Assembly (NCBI RefSeq): GCF_001712795.1
Contig: NZ_KV757658.1
Coordinates: 124,001 to 188,000, forward strand
DNA: 64,000 bases
Source: Nostoc sp. KVJ20
GTDB lineage: Bacteria; Cyanobacteriota; Cyanobacteriia; Cyanobacteriales; Nostocaceae
Direction: 5' to 3'
In this document: one piece after another, positions 8,092-18,741 of the stretch
Position numbering within the stretch: the first letter of the stretch is position 1
How the letters are laid out: each line of letters begins with the position of its first letter
The notes under the pieces: model-generated
The model's input: only the letters and a program-made list of their open reading frames with translations
Database searches by the model: none
What the model was told of the DNA's origin: nothing
Program-made: the position numbers and the translations under genes

Positions 8092-11000
8092 TTAAATGGT
8101 TTTCTCAACTACTACATAAGTAGTAAATTTAACACGATATTTCCCGCGCTCTCTTGCTAAAAAGGTCATCCCGATGTCAAAAATCACTTGATAATGCAAT
8201 CCGTCTTGTCGGTAGATTTCCAGAACGCGACCGTGAGGAATAAGGTGACTCCATTGTTTGAAATCAACTGAGCGTTTAACTCGAATCGACAAATTATTTT
8301 CATTCGGTTGGAGTTGAACAAATATTTTTTTAAGCTCTTTCTCTATGGTAAAAGCGTTCTTAGCATCCTTATATTCGGCTGTGAGAATTTCTACATGAGA
8401 TTGAGTATCAAATCCACCCCATTTTAATAATTCAACTAAAATGGAAGCCCCTTCTTCCCTCAGATAGCGATCGCGGTAGATAATCTTCGTCACCTCGCTT
8501 CCAGATAAAGCAGCCTCTAATCTCAGTTTATTTCTAAGTTCTGACATGCTGAAGTCGCCGCGCCATTCCTTCTCAGAAGGGTTTAAGAAGATTACGGTAG
8601 TGTTTATATCTTCTAACTCAGATGCTTGAACAAGTCTTGCTTCCTGGCGTAATTTTTCTAACCGACTAAAAACTGTTTTAACACCTTCTGGGCTTCGGGT
8701 TTGAAACCATGTTGATGGTTCATTGTTTGAGAATTGCTGCAATGACAGTGCAATACGATTACTTTGGTTGCTATTGAAACAGAGAGTTGGGACATCCTGA
8801 TGTAAATTTTCAGCACAAACCTGGTAAAGTTTTACTAAACCTTGGTCTATCAACTGTTGTAAGCGTTTTCGCCAAACCTTGAGGTGATTTCGTTGGTCTA
8901 AAGAAGCATCTGAAAGTGTATTGGGGTCTGGCAAATGGTTTACTATTAATTCAAGTGGCTTATTAATCGGTCTCATAGAGTAAACTGCATCTGTAAGCAG
9001 ATTTAACCAAGGCAAATTTGAACCTTTATTTAAACCAAACTCATCGGTTAGTTTGGGTAAATAAATTAAAGTATCTGGTGCAGCCGCTCGGCAAATTGCT
9101 GGTAAGATATCTGCGATGAGAGACAAACTTATTCTGTTAGAGTTGGGAGCAAATTTTTGTAATTCTTCATCTGGACTGACTTGCTCAACTATCGGTCTAA
9201 GAAAATCTGCCACTAAATGACGGTTAAATTGGTTGTGAAATGGCTGATTTGAGTAAGTTTGCAAACAGTCATAACAACTAGTTGCACAGTTGCATGATGA
9301 AACTATTTTTAATGCTGTCTTTAAAACTTCATCAAAGCGTTCGGCAACGCGACGGCTGTATCCTGCCCCTCCAGGCACATTGTCATAAATAATAATGTTA
9401 GCGCGTTTGTCCGAACGAGGCGTAAACAGCCCATCTAATTCTGTACGCGGTACGTCAATTACTTGGGCTGCTGCTGCTAACAATGCATAGGTGAGAGAAC
9501 GCCAAAATTCTAAACCTCGGTTACGATTTTTTGTATTGGTAAAAATTTCGCCGTCATCTTCGCGTTCTCCGTCTTCGCCGAACAGGGGTGTGGGTTCAGT
9601 TTTGGAGTCAAAGACAATTTTTAGTAAATCGCTACAAAATTCATGTCCCAAATGCATCAATGTATAGCGGCCAGAACATGGTTTTCCTGTTCTGGGATGA
9701 GTATGAGAAATTTGCGATGATTGTTGGCTAGTTGCAGAGTTTTTATTGGCTCCTTTTTTACCTCGGCTTTTTTTCGGTTCTCCTTTGGGTAATAAATCGC
9801 TCAAATCGCGTCCACAGGTAGTACAAATTGCAAATCCTTTTCTATCAAACCCTTTGTCTTTACCATAGGAACCTTGATTAGCTAAAAAGAAATTTCCACC
9901 TTTGCTAACAGTAAGAGTATACAAACCCAATTGTGGTGGTAAGGTTTCTGATAAATCCCCATCATTTATTAAGAAAATCTGAGATACTGGTTGACGCTGC
10001 GGTTTGATATAGGGGGTGACTTCTGGAAGCTTTTCCCAATCAGTTGTAAATGCTTTGGGAACCTTGTAAAGTTTCATTTTTTTAGCCGCAGGTGAAGATG
10101 GCTCATCACCGCAGACGGGACAGGATTCTACTAGTTCATCTCCCGTATTAGCATCTAAAAAATGATTGCAATTTTGGCAAACCCAATAGAACTTTTGTTC
10201 TAATTCTGTTGGTTTAAGAATGCCAACACTTTTGTACATTCGGTCATCTACTATTATTTCTTGATCTGGAGCATATTCACCAAGAGCAAGTCGGCGATCG
10301 CGTTCTAGTCGATGTTTTCCTTGTGCGGAATTATACTCATTGCTTTCCCCGGTCAAAAGGCGAACTACGTCAATAGGAAAACCATAAATTGGTAGGATAC
10401 TGGCTTGCGCTAGTTCGTTGTGTAGGCGACGAGAGCCAATTTTATCAAGTTCGCGCTTTGTCCCAGCAATAAGTCTGGCTATTTTCTCTAAATTTTTTGT
10501 TTCAGATGGATCGGTAATGCGGTTTCGTAGTTCAAGCATATCTTCCGCTAAACTATTCCAATCTTGAAGTTGCTGCTCTTGAAAATCTTCAATCCCATCT
10601 TTAAAGCCTCTCAGCACTATAGCTGCTTGACTTTCGGAGCTACCTAACCGAGTTAGCCACTGCACGGCTAGCTCTGCTGCTTCATCGCTATTTAGCCATT
10701 GTTGTAACTTACAAATCTTGGCTTCAGCAGCAGGAGTGAAATTTTCAGAGGAAGCAGGATTTTCTAGTGGTAAATCCAAAAACTCTGCTATTTTTATTTC
10801 TTCTGCACTGAGATTCCAGTTTTTTCGTAAAAATGCAGCTAGTAACTCAGCATGAATGTGACGCTGCTGTATTTGGAAGTTAGCAGAATCAAGCTTGGGA
10901 ATTTGATTGCTACCAGCAATTAACTCTTTTGGTTGCTCAAAATAAAAGCGGTCGTGGGGACGACGTTGCCCATACATTAAAGTAATAGCTACACCATCTG

Positions 11001-14000
11001 TGCGTCGTCCAGCGCGTCCAGCTCGTTGCTGGTAGTTGCTAACATGGGGAGGGAAATTGCGAAGAACCACCGCTTGCAACTCACCAATATCTACACCCAT
11101 TTCTAAGGTTGTCGAACAACTGAGCATATTGATGCGACCTTGGCGAAAACGATTTTCGCGTTTTTCTAGTTCCGCAACACCTAGCTGTGCTGTATGTTCT
11201 TGCGATCGCAGTGGCAAGGGTAAGCGTTGTTTAATTAAATACTGCTGGTAATGTTCGGCAGAGGTTTGATCAATTTTTTCAGGTGTGTAAGACTCAAGAG
11301 TACCACCACATTTATAAGCCGAACATCTTTGAACGCTAAGTTTTCCAAGAGTAATTTTTGATAAACTTGGAACATGAAAAATCTGCTGGCAGCAATTACA
11401 TTTATACCAATCTTGCCGCGTCTCTATAATATATAAGTATTTCCAGTTGAGTTGAAATCCCTTTTTAGCTGAAACAAGTAAGCCAAAGTCTTGAAGTTGC
11501 CGGAAAAGCCATATAAAATCTTCTCTACTAGGAATTCCCCCTTCGCCAAATATTTGTAAGAAGTACCAACCCAAACGATTTGGTGGTTTTCTCACCTTTC
11601 CTTGTTTCCAAGGCATAAAAGAGGGAGAGTCTTTATATTGTTTCGTTTCATCATCTGATTTTTCTAGAAATAGGTAATTTTTAGACTTACCCTGAGCATC
11701 TATCATTTCGGGACGGCGACCATCGCCTCCGGTTTCTTGAAAGTAGCTGGATGAGCCTTCAATGCTAACAATTCCTGTGCGACGGATGATGTCAGTAATA
11801 ACTGTCAATAAAATCTGCGCCTCATCATTGCTGATTTCAAATTTACCAGCAACTGACTCTATTAAATGCTTCTCCAATTCTATATGACAAGTTAACAATG
11901 CAAATGCTTCTAAGGTTAAACGACGGTTAAAATAAAGAGCAAATTCCTTAACTAATATTTCCTTAGCTCGTTTCTGAGCTAAATCTTCCGCATCTATTTT
12001 ATTTTTTCTATCTTTAGGTTCCTCTTCTGGATCGTTAGGACGGTAACTTTTATAATTTACATCAGATTTTCGGTCAGGGTGAGGAATATAAAATTCTAAA
12101 AAGTCTGCTTTCAGTTGATTAATTACTTGATTAACAGATGTAATACCTTCAGTATTTTTTACCTGGTTAAATGCTTGCCAAAGCATCTGTCGGTATAGCA
12201 TTTCGGTATGAGTACGTTGATAGTCAGAGGCAAAAAAGGCTGCATCTTGACGACCATCGGAAAAGGTAAGTATTTTCCGCTTTGAAGAGTTTTTATCAGT
12301 CTTTTCTGTTTCTGGTAGTAGTTCAAAGAGACTATCAAGCATCGCCTCTAATGGGCCATCTGTATAAGTCACAAATCGATTAATTGCTAGAGTAGTGCGT
12401 CCAGTACCAGCACCACAAGCAGCACATCTGTTTAAATAACAACCGCCTTCATCTCCGTCATTTTTTTTGCGATGCCATGCTAAAATAAATTCATTTTCTG
12501 GTATTATTTTGTTTGTAAACGCTTCATCTGAAAGTTTACCAATCCAGCCATGCTTCTGAAGTTCAAATTTAAAAGTTTTTAGTGTTGTTGATTCTTGTTC
12601 CTCTTCATCTTCACCCATTTCCTCTTCTTCTGTTACACTGTCTAAATTGCCAGAAGTCAAAGTGTAAATCTTGGTATTATCCTTTAATGCTTGAATTGAT
12701 CTGGGTAGAGATTCTAGTTCTCCCGAATCTTGACGTTGAGTAAATACATAACCCTGACCGCATTGAGAACAACTACCCAATTCTAATACAGGGGAACCAC
12801 AGCATTCACAGGTTTTTTTCTCATTCAAATAAAGTTGCCCATACCGTACTTCACGGTCTGAATAAATTGGGTCGTGCGCTGCTCCCGAACATTTGGGATT
12901 AATACAGGCATAAAGTCCCTCTAAACTGCGAAATAAAAGATGCAATCTCACAGGAAGTAAAGGTAAATCATCTGGATTTGCACGAGCGAGAGTACCTATT
13001 TGCAGCAAATGAGCTAATGCAACTTCTGCATCTGTATCATCAACGCTACCATCTAATTTAATTGGCAGATTTACACCCCATAATTCTGTAGAGCGAACTA
13101 TTTCTTCCCAAGGTTTAGGTTCGCGACAAAGTATGTTAATCAGTCGATGTATTAAGGGATGTCGCTTGAGAGCAAACCAGAGGAATTTGTGGATATCGCT
13201 ATCAGCTTGCGACTCAGCTAATTTTAGTTTTTGTTCGGGTACAATAGCGCTTAGTGGATCAAACCAAGAACTAATTGGAGAACCTTGTTGTGGTAATTCA
13301 ATAATACTTAAATATTGTATAATTTCTTCATTAGTAAGTGCAGCAGGTAGGGTATAAGGTTTGCCTAATCGGTCTTTGGCATTGAGACGCTGACCGCGAA
13401 TTACTTGACTAAAAGTTTCACCAAAAAACTCTCCTGCAAATGCGATAACTTTATCATCAACCGAAGCATCTCCTAAGCTGGCACTGGTAGCGATGCAGCG
13501 AATTTTACCTTTTTGTTCCACACCTACGGAAGCTTTAAAACGCTCCAACAGCATGGAAACTTCACTACCCTTAGCACCATCATAGGTGTGAGCTTCATCT
13601 ACTACTAACATTTTGAAAGTATTTACTGAAGCCTCAAAAATTTTTTCTCGCTCCTTGGGTCGAATTAACATATGCTCCAGCATGGAGTAGTTGGTAATTA
13701 AAATATGGGGTGGTGCTTCCCACATTTCTTCTCTTGAGAGTAATTGCACTTGGCTAGTTTTTTCAATAGCTTTATCAATTAATTCCTCATCTTTTATAGA
13801 TTCTATTTCAGCCAAGGTAAATAATTGCCGCAGTTCCTCTGGATCGTAAGCTGCAAATTCTTCTCTTAATGACTCTATTGCTTTACCTCTGTCCTTTTCG
13901 GTGCGACTGGTGTAGAATCCAAATTTAGTTTTGGTTGTCGTCTTTTGGCGACATAATAATTGCCGCAGACGTTTAACTTGGTCATTTACCAGAGCGTTCA

Positions 14001-14445
14001 TCGGGTATAAAATTAGCACCCGCACTCCAGCGATCGATAAATTATCTCCTTCTTTCAGCAGCATATCGAGCATGGGTGTCAGGAAACACTCAGTTTTTCC
14101 CGAACCTGTACCAGTCGCAACGACTATATTTTGCTGTTGTTCCACAACTGCGCGGATAGCTTTTTCTTGATGTTCGTACAACCGACGGCTACTAGGTATA
14201 AATAGTGTTGCCATATCAGGGTCTAAAACCCCTTGTTCGACCAAATCATTGATACTAAGACTTGATTTATACGGCTGGGAACCTTCGAGGTAAGGATGTT
14301 GCCAAAGGTTTCCAGGTTGCTCTAATAATTGCTTAAAACCGTAGCGGAGATGGGGGTCACGTAGGGGGTAAGCTGTAAGTAAATAGCGAATAAAGTCTGC
14401 ACGGGGTTGTTCAACTGCTGCGATTGGATCTAGATATTTAGTCAT
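8092..14445 (-). CDS. Giant DEAD/DEAH helicase with DUF1998 (DruE-like)
   Basis: 2117 aa. The N-terminal superfamily 2 helicase shows Walker A TGTGSGKTE (111-119), DEAH (about 283) and ATSAS. Lobe 2 has STTLEMGVDIGELQAVVLR and QQRAGRAGRR (about 1135). Several Cys pairs between and after the lobes (CECCGSP, CSQCGQG, CSAYKCGG, CPVCGD) look like zinc ribbons. A DUF1998/MZB region follows at about 1685-1730: IYDNVPGGAGYSRR, then CNCATSCYDCLQTYSNQ. About 390 further residues end in a beta-rich domain with HGRVLEIYRQDG, vaguely like the phospholipase-D-related ends of other defence helicases. Size and order fit DruE of Druantia. It overlaps the preceding gene by 4 bp (ATGA), so translation is coupled. 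Helicase is certain, system name inferred. Confidence 0.85.
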   Translation of the reverse strand: MTKYLDPIAAVEQPRADFIRYLLTAYPLRDPHLRYGFKQLLEQPGNLWQHPYLEGSQPYKSSLSINDLVEQGVLDPDMATLFIPSSRRLYEHQEKAIRAVVEQQQNIVVATGTGSGKTECFLTPMLDMLLKEGDNLSIAGVRVLILYPMNALVNDQVKRLRQLLCRQKTTTKTKFGFYTSRTEKDRGKAIESLREEFAAYDPEELRQLFTLAEIESIKDEELIDKAIEKTSQVQLLSREEMWEAPPHILITNYSMLEHMLIRPKEREKIFEASVNTFKMLVVDEAHTYDGAKGSEVSMLLERFKASVGVEQKGKIRCIATSASLGDASVDDKVIAFAGEFFGETFSQVIRGQRLNAKDRLGKPYTLPAALTNEEIIQYLSIIELPQQGSPISSWFDPLSAIVPEQKLKLAESQADSDIHKFLWFALKRHPLIHRLINILCREPKPWEEIVRSTELWGVNLPIKLDGSVDDTDAEVALAHLLQIGTLARANPDDLPLLPVRLHLLFRSLEGLYACINPKCSGAAHDPIYSDREVRYGQLYLNEKKTCECCGSPVLELGSCSQCGQGYVFTQRQDSGELESLPRSIQALKDNTKIYTLTSGNLDSVTEEEEMGEDEEEQESTTLKTFKFELQKHGWIGKLSDEAFTNKIIPENEFILAWHRKKNDGDEGGCYLNRCAACGAGTGRTTLAINRFVTYTDGPLEAMLDSLFELLPETEKTDKNSSKRKILTFSDGRQDAAFFASDYQRTHTEMLYRQMLWQAFNQVKNTEGITSVNQVINQLKADFLEFYIPHPDRKSDVNYKSYRPNDPEEEPKDRKNKIDAEDLAQKRAKEILVKEFALYFNRRLTLEAFALLTCHIELEKHLIESVAGKFEISNDEAQILLTVITDIIRRTGIVSIEGSSSYFQETGGDGRRPEMIDAQGKSKNYLFLEKSDDETKQYKDSPSFMPWKQGKVRKPPNRLGWYFLQIFGEGGIPSREDFIWLFRQLQDFGLLVSAKKGFQLNWKYLYIIETRQDWYKCNCCQQIFHVPSLSKITLGKLSVQRCSAYKCGGTLESYTPEKIDQTSAEHYQQYLIKQRLPLPLRSQEHTAQLGVAELEKRENRFRQGRINMLSCSTTLEMGVDIGELQAVVLRNFPPHVSNYQQRAGRAGRRTDGVAITLMYGQRRPHDRFYFEQPKELIAGSNQIPKLDSANFQIQQRHIHAELLAAFLRKNWNLSAEEIKIAEFLDLPLENPASSENFTPAAEAKICKLQQWLNSDEAAELAVQWLTRLGSSESQAAIVLRGFKDGIEDFQEQQLQDWNSLAEDMLELRNRITDPSETKNLEKIARLIAGTKRELDKIGSRRLHNELAQASILPIYGFPIDVVRLLTGESNEYNSAQGKHRLERDRRLALGEYAPDQEIIVDDRMYKSVGILKPTELEQKFYWVCQNCNHFLDANTGDELVESCPVCGDEPSSPAAKKMKLYKVPKAFTTDWEKLPEVTPYIKPQRQPVSQIFLINDGDLSETLPPQLGLYTLTVSKGGNFFLANQGSYGKDKGFDRKGFAICTTCGRDLSDLLPKGEPKKSRGKKGANKNSATSQQSSQISHTHPRTGKPCSGRYTLMHLGHEFCSDLLKIVFDSKTEPTPLFGEDGEREDDGEIFTNTKNRNRGLEFWRSLTYALLAAAAQVIDVPRTELDGLFTPRSDKRANIIIYDNVPGGAGYSRRVAERFDEVLKTALKIVSSCNCATSCYDCLQTYSNQPFHNQFNRHLVADFLRPIVEQVSPDEELQKFAPNSNRISLSLIADILPAICRAAAPDTLIYLPKLTDEFGLNKGSNLPWLNLLTDAVYSMRPINKPLELIVNHLPDPNTLSDASLDQRNHLKVWRKRLQQLIDQGLVKLYQVCAENLHQDVPTLCFNSNQSNRIALSLQQFSNNEPSTWFQTRSPEGVKTVFSRLEKLRQEARLVQASELEDINTTVIFLNPSEKEWRGDFSMSELRNKLRLEAALSGSEVTKIIYRDRYLREEGASILVELLKWGGFDTQSHVEILTAEYKDAKNAFTIEKELKKIFVQLQPNENNLSIRVKRSVDFKQWSHLIPHGRVLEIYRQDGLHYQVIFDIGMTFLARERGKYRVKFTTYVVVEKTI

Positions 14446-15365
14446 ACTAATTTAGCTCCTAAACGTTTAAATGCTTCTTTTACAAGTGGCCAGTTTTTTG
14501 ATTGAAAATTTCGAGTTCTGTATTCTTCTCCAGGCTCAGAAATATGCCATAACCACCGTGCATAGGTACTGGGAAGATAGACACCTTGCAAATTTAACTT
14601 TCCTGGAGGTTCATCCCAAATTATTTTTAAAGGACATCCCATTTGTTTGTCCTGGTAGAACATGGCTAAAATAGCTAAATCTGGCTCTAATTCATAAAAA
14701 TTTTGGTCTTCAAACCAGAGATATTCACCTGTGGGTAAGTGCAATATATCTTCATTTTTGATACTTTCGCGGCTCGGATTGCGCCAACGTTCTTTCTGCG
14801 CTTCATTACAGGGTACGTATCGCTGAATATAGCTTCCATTTTGCCAATTTTTGATAGAAAAAGGGTCTTCTGTCCAAGTTGAACGCAACTCCGATTTCAA
14901 GGGTTTTCTTGGGATTGGGAAATTTTCAATACTATCTGAAATAGTCAGCAAACGAATACCAACTTGATGAAGGCGATTTTTAATCCTATGAAATTGATTA
15001 CTTTGAGGGCGTAATACTAAAGGATTTGGAGGGTTTTGTTGACTTTCTAGGACTTGATGAGCCAGAGTCAAATAAGCGCGATCGCCCCGAAATAGCAAAC
15101 TTGTTAAATCTTCTTTATTCTGGGTTAAAACCATCGGAGGAGCAATGCAGTAATGGTTTCGCGTTCCTGCTAATATTTCACCTTCTGCTTGTAATTCATT
15201 TAGTGTATTTTGAATTGTATCTGTTAGGTTTTCTTGAGATTCGTTGGGAGAAAGACTTGAAACTAGCAGCGAAATAATCTGATGCTTTGTTAAAGGCTGT
15301 GGAATTGTCTGATTATCGGAATGACGATGATTGCTGAGTAGTCGAGTAATTTTTTCGGCAAACAT
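14442..15365 (-). CDS. Middle subunit of the DUF1998-helicase system, unknown
   Basis: 307 aa, no family recognised. Residues 5-75 (LTKHQIISLLVSSLSPNES...TIQNTLNELQAEGEILAG) look like a winged helix. The centre is helical and the C-terminal third is rich in Trp and aromatic residues (TGEYLWFEDQNFYELEPDL, WLWHISEPGEEY). It starts 4 bp after the 967-aa gene ends and its stop overlaps the helicase start, so the three are one operon and probably one complex. A DNA-binding adaptor role is an inference. There are no catalytic motifs. Confidence 0.7.
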   Translation of the reverse strand: MFAEKITRLLSNHRHSDNQTIPQPLTKHQIISLLVSSLSPNESQENLTDTIQNTLNELQAEGEILAGTRNHYCIAPPMVLTQNKEDLTSLLFRGDRAYLTLAHQVLESQQNPPNPLVLRPQSNQFHRIKNRLHQVGIRLLTISDSIENFPIPRKPLKSELRSTWTEDPFSIKNWQNGSYIQRYVPCNEAQKERWRNPSRESIKNEDILHLPTGEYLWFEDQNFYELEPDLAILAMFYQDKQMGCPLKIIWDEPPGKLNLQGVYLPSTYARWLWHISEPGEEYRTRNFQSKNWPLVKEAFKRLGAKLV

Positions 15366-15369
15366 GATT

Positions 15370-18273
15370 TTATGATATTAATATTTTTTGAGCCTCGTTG
15401 GAGGTTAAAGGCTGAGTTTTTTGAATGTATTCTAGAGGTATATAGCTGTTAATATTATTTATATTCTTGTATTTCAATACTAGAATATCATTGTAAACAG
15501 GTTGTTTAGGAAGATGAATACTTAAATTTCCTTTCTGCCGATGATTCTTTTCAATGTTTATTTCTATTTGTTTAAAAACAAAAATACGTTTTTTAGGGTT
15601 TGTTAAACTTATTAATAACCAATTTTCTTGAATAGCTGCTACATGAACAGTATCCGCTCCTTTTGATATTGTTACTTTTTGCGTACTTGCCGGACTTTTC
15701 AACTTGACTTTTAGATTTTCAACAATAGCTTGGAGTTTCTCTGTAAGAGAATTAATCTGCAACCATTCTGGAAGATAGCAGGGTAAATTTTTCAGGCTAT
15801 CAATAGCAGTTTGTAATAAATAGGGGTCATAGTCATATTTATTGGCAGATTTCACAAAATCACTAACAGATTCATTATCTAGAATGGTGTAGCAGTAATC
15901 TGCCAAATCTTCATTTTCTAAAGTTTCATCCGGTAAATCATTTTGATTGCTATTACACCACCAACCAAGGTTATGTCGTAGTTTACGTGAGCCTAATATC
16001 TGAATGTTATAAATTCCAGGTTGCAATTTTAACGGAATAGCAATTATATCTTCATTTGACGAAACTGGGGAAATTTTAATTTCTACTGGCGGATTTTCAG
16101 GTAAGAGTAAATTCCAGCATGAAAGAGAATAAAGTTCGTTAGGTAATAAACCAGATATTTGAACTGCTTGATTATCCCAAGTGCAGCTAATTACCAGCGA
16201 AGCAACTTCCATTTCTATTAAACGTTGTGTTTCGCCACCTATCCTCTGGAAATCTAAAGCATACCAATTAGAATCAGGAGATAATAAATTATAGAAAGAT
16301 GCCAAGTTTATGTGTAAATTACCCAATGAATCTGCTTGACACTGAGAAGATACAGTTTCCTGCCTATCATATAAAGATAAACTGATAATTTCTAGAGGTA
16401 AAAGACCTTTCATTTTAATTTCTTCTGCCCAAAAAGTATCAGCATAACTATTATGAATAGGTAAGTTTTCTACCTGTCCTTGCGAACTACTACTAATTAG
16501 TAAATTTTTAATTTCTGGCTTGCTAGCCATCTGATAGTTTGACTGAGTTTCAAACTTATATGACCAGCGATGAAATTGATTCCAAAAGCGGGCTTCATAT
16601 TTCCCTGCTTCAATAATCCATTTATCGAGAGGAATTGCTTGCCATTTATCGCTTGATTGTATTATTTCAGTTGTAGTAATAATTGTTGTTTGATGGGTGA
16701 TATTTTCGATAGAAACATTTAAGGATATTTGTCCCTCAATAGGCGGATACCAGAACGTGGGAATTTCTAAATAAACAGATTTTTTACCCTTGAGCTTCAG
16801 TCCTCTTAAGCTTGGTTGTTCCTCAGAAGAAACTTTCCAGCTAATCGTTGGGAATGTAGTAATCTTTTCATCGGAGAAAGCTATGAAGACAATTGATGAT
16901 TCTTTCGTTGTCAGTGTCAGCTGTTTACCTTGCCAGCCTCTAATACTAGATGGTACACAAGTATCTACAATTTCAATACCATTACCAAAGTCTAGACAAA
17001 CGCCTTTAGGAGTAAAGAAAATAATTTCTTTGGCTCCCCTGATGCTAGGATTAGCAGAGTCTAAATTTAAGTGTTCGCCTGTCCCAGCATCGAATATTAG
17101 ACAAGGCAGATTCCTGGCTACACCCTCAAGCTTCCACTCATTTAAGCAATTTTTTCGATGATCTAAGAGTTGCCATTCCCATAGTTCAGCCCCATTTTTG
17201 ATATTTACAACTTGTTCGGGAATCATTAATCCTGGATTATTGGGAATAGTACCTTCCCAATGTGCTGCTGGAATTTGGCAGAAAGTACCACTTAAGCGTT
17301 CCCAACCTTTCTTCCAAAGGCTTTGTTCTGGCAGCACTAGCTGCATATTCAATGATTCAGTAACATCTAAAACCAGTGATAGAGGCTTTTGGCGACGACT
17401 AATTATTTTACGGCTATTAGCAAAACGACGCTGTTTAGGAGTTAAAACCTGAATTAGACTGTTCCAATCCCTCAAGAAAAAATTGTTTGGTAAGTAATAG
17501 TTTCTCAGCAGCTTTTCGCGCTCATTGTCATCTTTCAGCGTTTCAGGTAATGTTCCTTGACGTTCAAGTTCAACAGCAATAATAGCAATACCTTGAAGTA
17601 ACTGCCCGGATATTGGTTCAACTTCCTCGTTTTCTTTCTGCGGGCAACTAGATTTAAGAAAATGAATTAGAGTAGTCCATTGAGGATGCTTTTCGTGACA
17701 AAAATCAAACAGTTCTTCAGAAATATCTTCACATGAGCTATGGGCAATTTCCCACCATCCATATTCATTTGAGAATTCCTGAACTAAGTGGGCAAAATGA
17801 TTGAGGTTTTGTTGAGGAATACCACTTTGCAGCCATAAGGTTGATACATAGGGATACCCTCCTTTAGCTTTGACAAGACCAAGTAGGTCAAACCCTTCAC
17901 CAACGATCCGACGTAGTGTCTTCTCTAAACTTTGATTACACGAAAGTTTTAACCTTTGACAAAAACCATACCAAAATTTTTCTTCAACGCTTGAATAATA
18001 ATATGCATACTCAGATAGAGCAAAGGTTAGGATTTTCAGCCAGTTCTGCTCAGGCTCATCGAATCTTTCATATAACTTATTATAAGTAACTGTACTTAGG
18101 TTGCTCAAGTTATAGCCTACAACATCTAAAACTTGGTCTGTGGCTTTTTGACTAATCTGAATGCTACCCAAAAATCGCTGTTTATCTGGACGATTATAAT
18201 GAGACCAATGTGACGAAATTGTTTGCCAAAGATGTTGCGTTTGTCTTGGTATAGAGAAATTAAAAGTAGTCAT
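15370..18273 (-). CDS. Large first subunit of the DUF1998-helicase system, unknown
   Basis: 967 aa without a recognised catalytic motif. Residues 1-270 are helical and the middle (about 290-760) is beta-rich with repeated strands, resembling tandem immunoglobulin-like folds. Examples are GKKSVYLEIPTFWYPPIEGQISLNVS, LDKWIIEAGKYEARFWNQ and LKLQPGIYNIQILGSRKLRHNLGWW. A C-terminal helical piece and another strand-rich end follow. It leads the operon whose last gene is the DUF1998 helicase. In Druantia type III a large uncharacterised DruH accompanies DruE, and this protein may fill that role, but sequence recognition is not enough to name it. A 15-bp palindrome sits just upstream of its start. 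Confidence 0.7.
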   Translation of the reverse strand: MTTFNFSIPRQTQHLWQTISSHWSHYNRPDKQRFLGSIQISQKATDQVLDVVGYNLSNLSTVTYNKLYERFDEPEQNWLKILTFALSEYAYYYSSVEEKFWYGFCQRLKLSCNQSLEKTLRRIVGEGFDLLGLVKAKGGYPYVSTLWLQSGIPQQNLNHFAHLVQEFSNEYGWWEIAHSSCEDISEELFDFCHEKHPQWTTLIHFLKSSCPQKENEEVEPISGQLLQGIAIIAVELERQGTLPETLKDDNEREKLLRNYYLPNNFFLRDWNSLIQVLTPKQRRFANSRKIISRRQKPLSLVLDVTESLNMQLVLPEQSLWKKGWERLSGTFCQIPAAHWEGTIPNNPGLMIPEQVVNIKNGAELWEWQLLDHRKNCLNEWKLEGVARNLPCLIFDAGTGEHLNLDSANPSIRGAKEIIFFTPKGVCLDFGNGIEIVDTCVPSSIRGWQGKQLTLTTKESSIVFIAFSDEKITTFPTISWKVSSEEQPSLRGLKLKGKKSVYLEIPTFWYPPIEGQISLNVSIENITHQTTIITTTEIIQSSDKWQAIPLDKWIIEAGKYEARFWNQFHRWSYKFETQSNYQMASKPEIKNLLISSSSQGQVENLPIHNSYADTFWAEEIKMKGLLPLEIISLSLYDRQETVSSQCQADSLGNLHINLASFYNLLSPDSNWYALDFQRIGGETQRLIEMEVASLVISCTWDNQAVQISGLLPNELYSLSCWNLLLPENPPVEIKISPVSSNEDIIAIPLKLQPGIYNIQILGSRKLRHNLGWWCNSNQNDLPDETLENEDLADYCYTILDNESVSDFVKSANKYDYDPYLLQTAIDSLKNLPCYLPEWLQINSLTEKLQAIVENLKVKLKSPASTQKVTISKGADTVHVAAIQENWLLISLTNPKKRIFVFKQIEINIEKNHRQKGNLSIHLPKQPVYNDILVLKYKNINNINSYIPLEYIQKTQPLTSNEAQKILIS

Positions 18274-18284
18274 TGTTTAGTAGA

Positions 18285-18299
18285 TAACTAACTTAGTTA
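18285..18299. promoter_or_regulatory. Palindrome before the helicase operon
   Basis: TAACTAA-C-TTAGTTA is a perfect 7-bp inverted repeat lying 12-26 bp upstream of the 967-aa gene start. It overlaps the likely ribosome site or promoter and is a candidate operator for the divergent WYL regulator. Confidence 0.4.
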
Positions 18300-18335
18300 A
18301 ACTGCGTCGCTAACGCTGGGCTATCGGGCAATCGG

Positions 18336-18363
18336 AGAAGGGATTTATCCCTTCTGCCTTTTT
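18336..18363 (+). terminator. Hairpin with T run
   Basis: AGAAGGGA-TTTA-TCCCTTCT followed by GCC and five T, on the plus strand between the divergent genes. It has the shape of an intrinsic terminator, though no plus-strand gene ends directly before it. It would block antisense readthrough into the WYL gene region, or it may be a repeat relic. Confidence 0.35.
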
Positions 18364-18728
18364 CTCTCTGCTTTCTTGTTCAATTTTTACTAACCAGACA
18401 ACCAACAAAGTTCGGTTGCTGCCCTGACAAAAAAGTATCTCTATACTTAAGATTCCCTGCAAAGGGTTTTAAGTAACTATTTTTACACTATATCTACAAT
18501 TTACGCGGAAAATTATCTATTAAGATATCGGTCTAGTACTTCTGCTGTTTGAGTGCAATGTAGCCTGAATTCCTTGATTTACCTTGTATAAACTGCATAG
18601 TAGCAAAAGGGATTTCAAGAAATCCATTAAATCCGAGTATTTATTTGATTATTTAAAATTACCTAAAAAGCAAGACTAGTAGAGCTTTGAGAGGTTAATT
18701 TAAGTACTAGTTGAATATTTTCTTTTAC

Positions 18729-18740
18729 TTGACAGGTCAA
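18729..18740. promoter_or_regulatory. Palindrome at the WYL gene start
   Basis: TTGAC-AG-GTCAA ends one base before the ATG at 18742. A site here would occlude the ribosome site or promoter and suits autoregulation by the WYL protein. Confidence 0.35.
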
Positions 18741-18741
18741 A

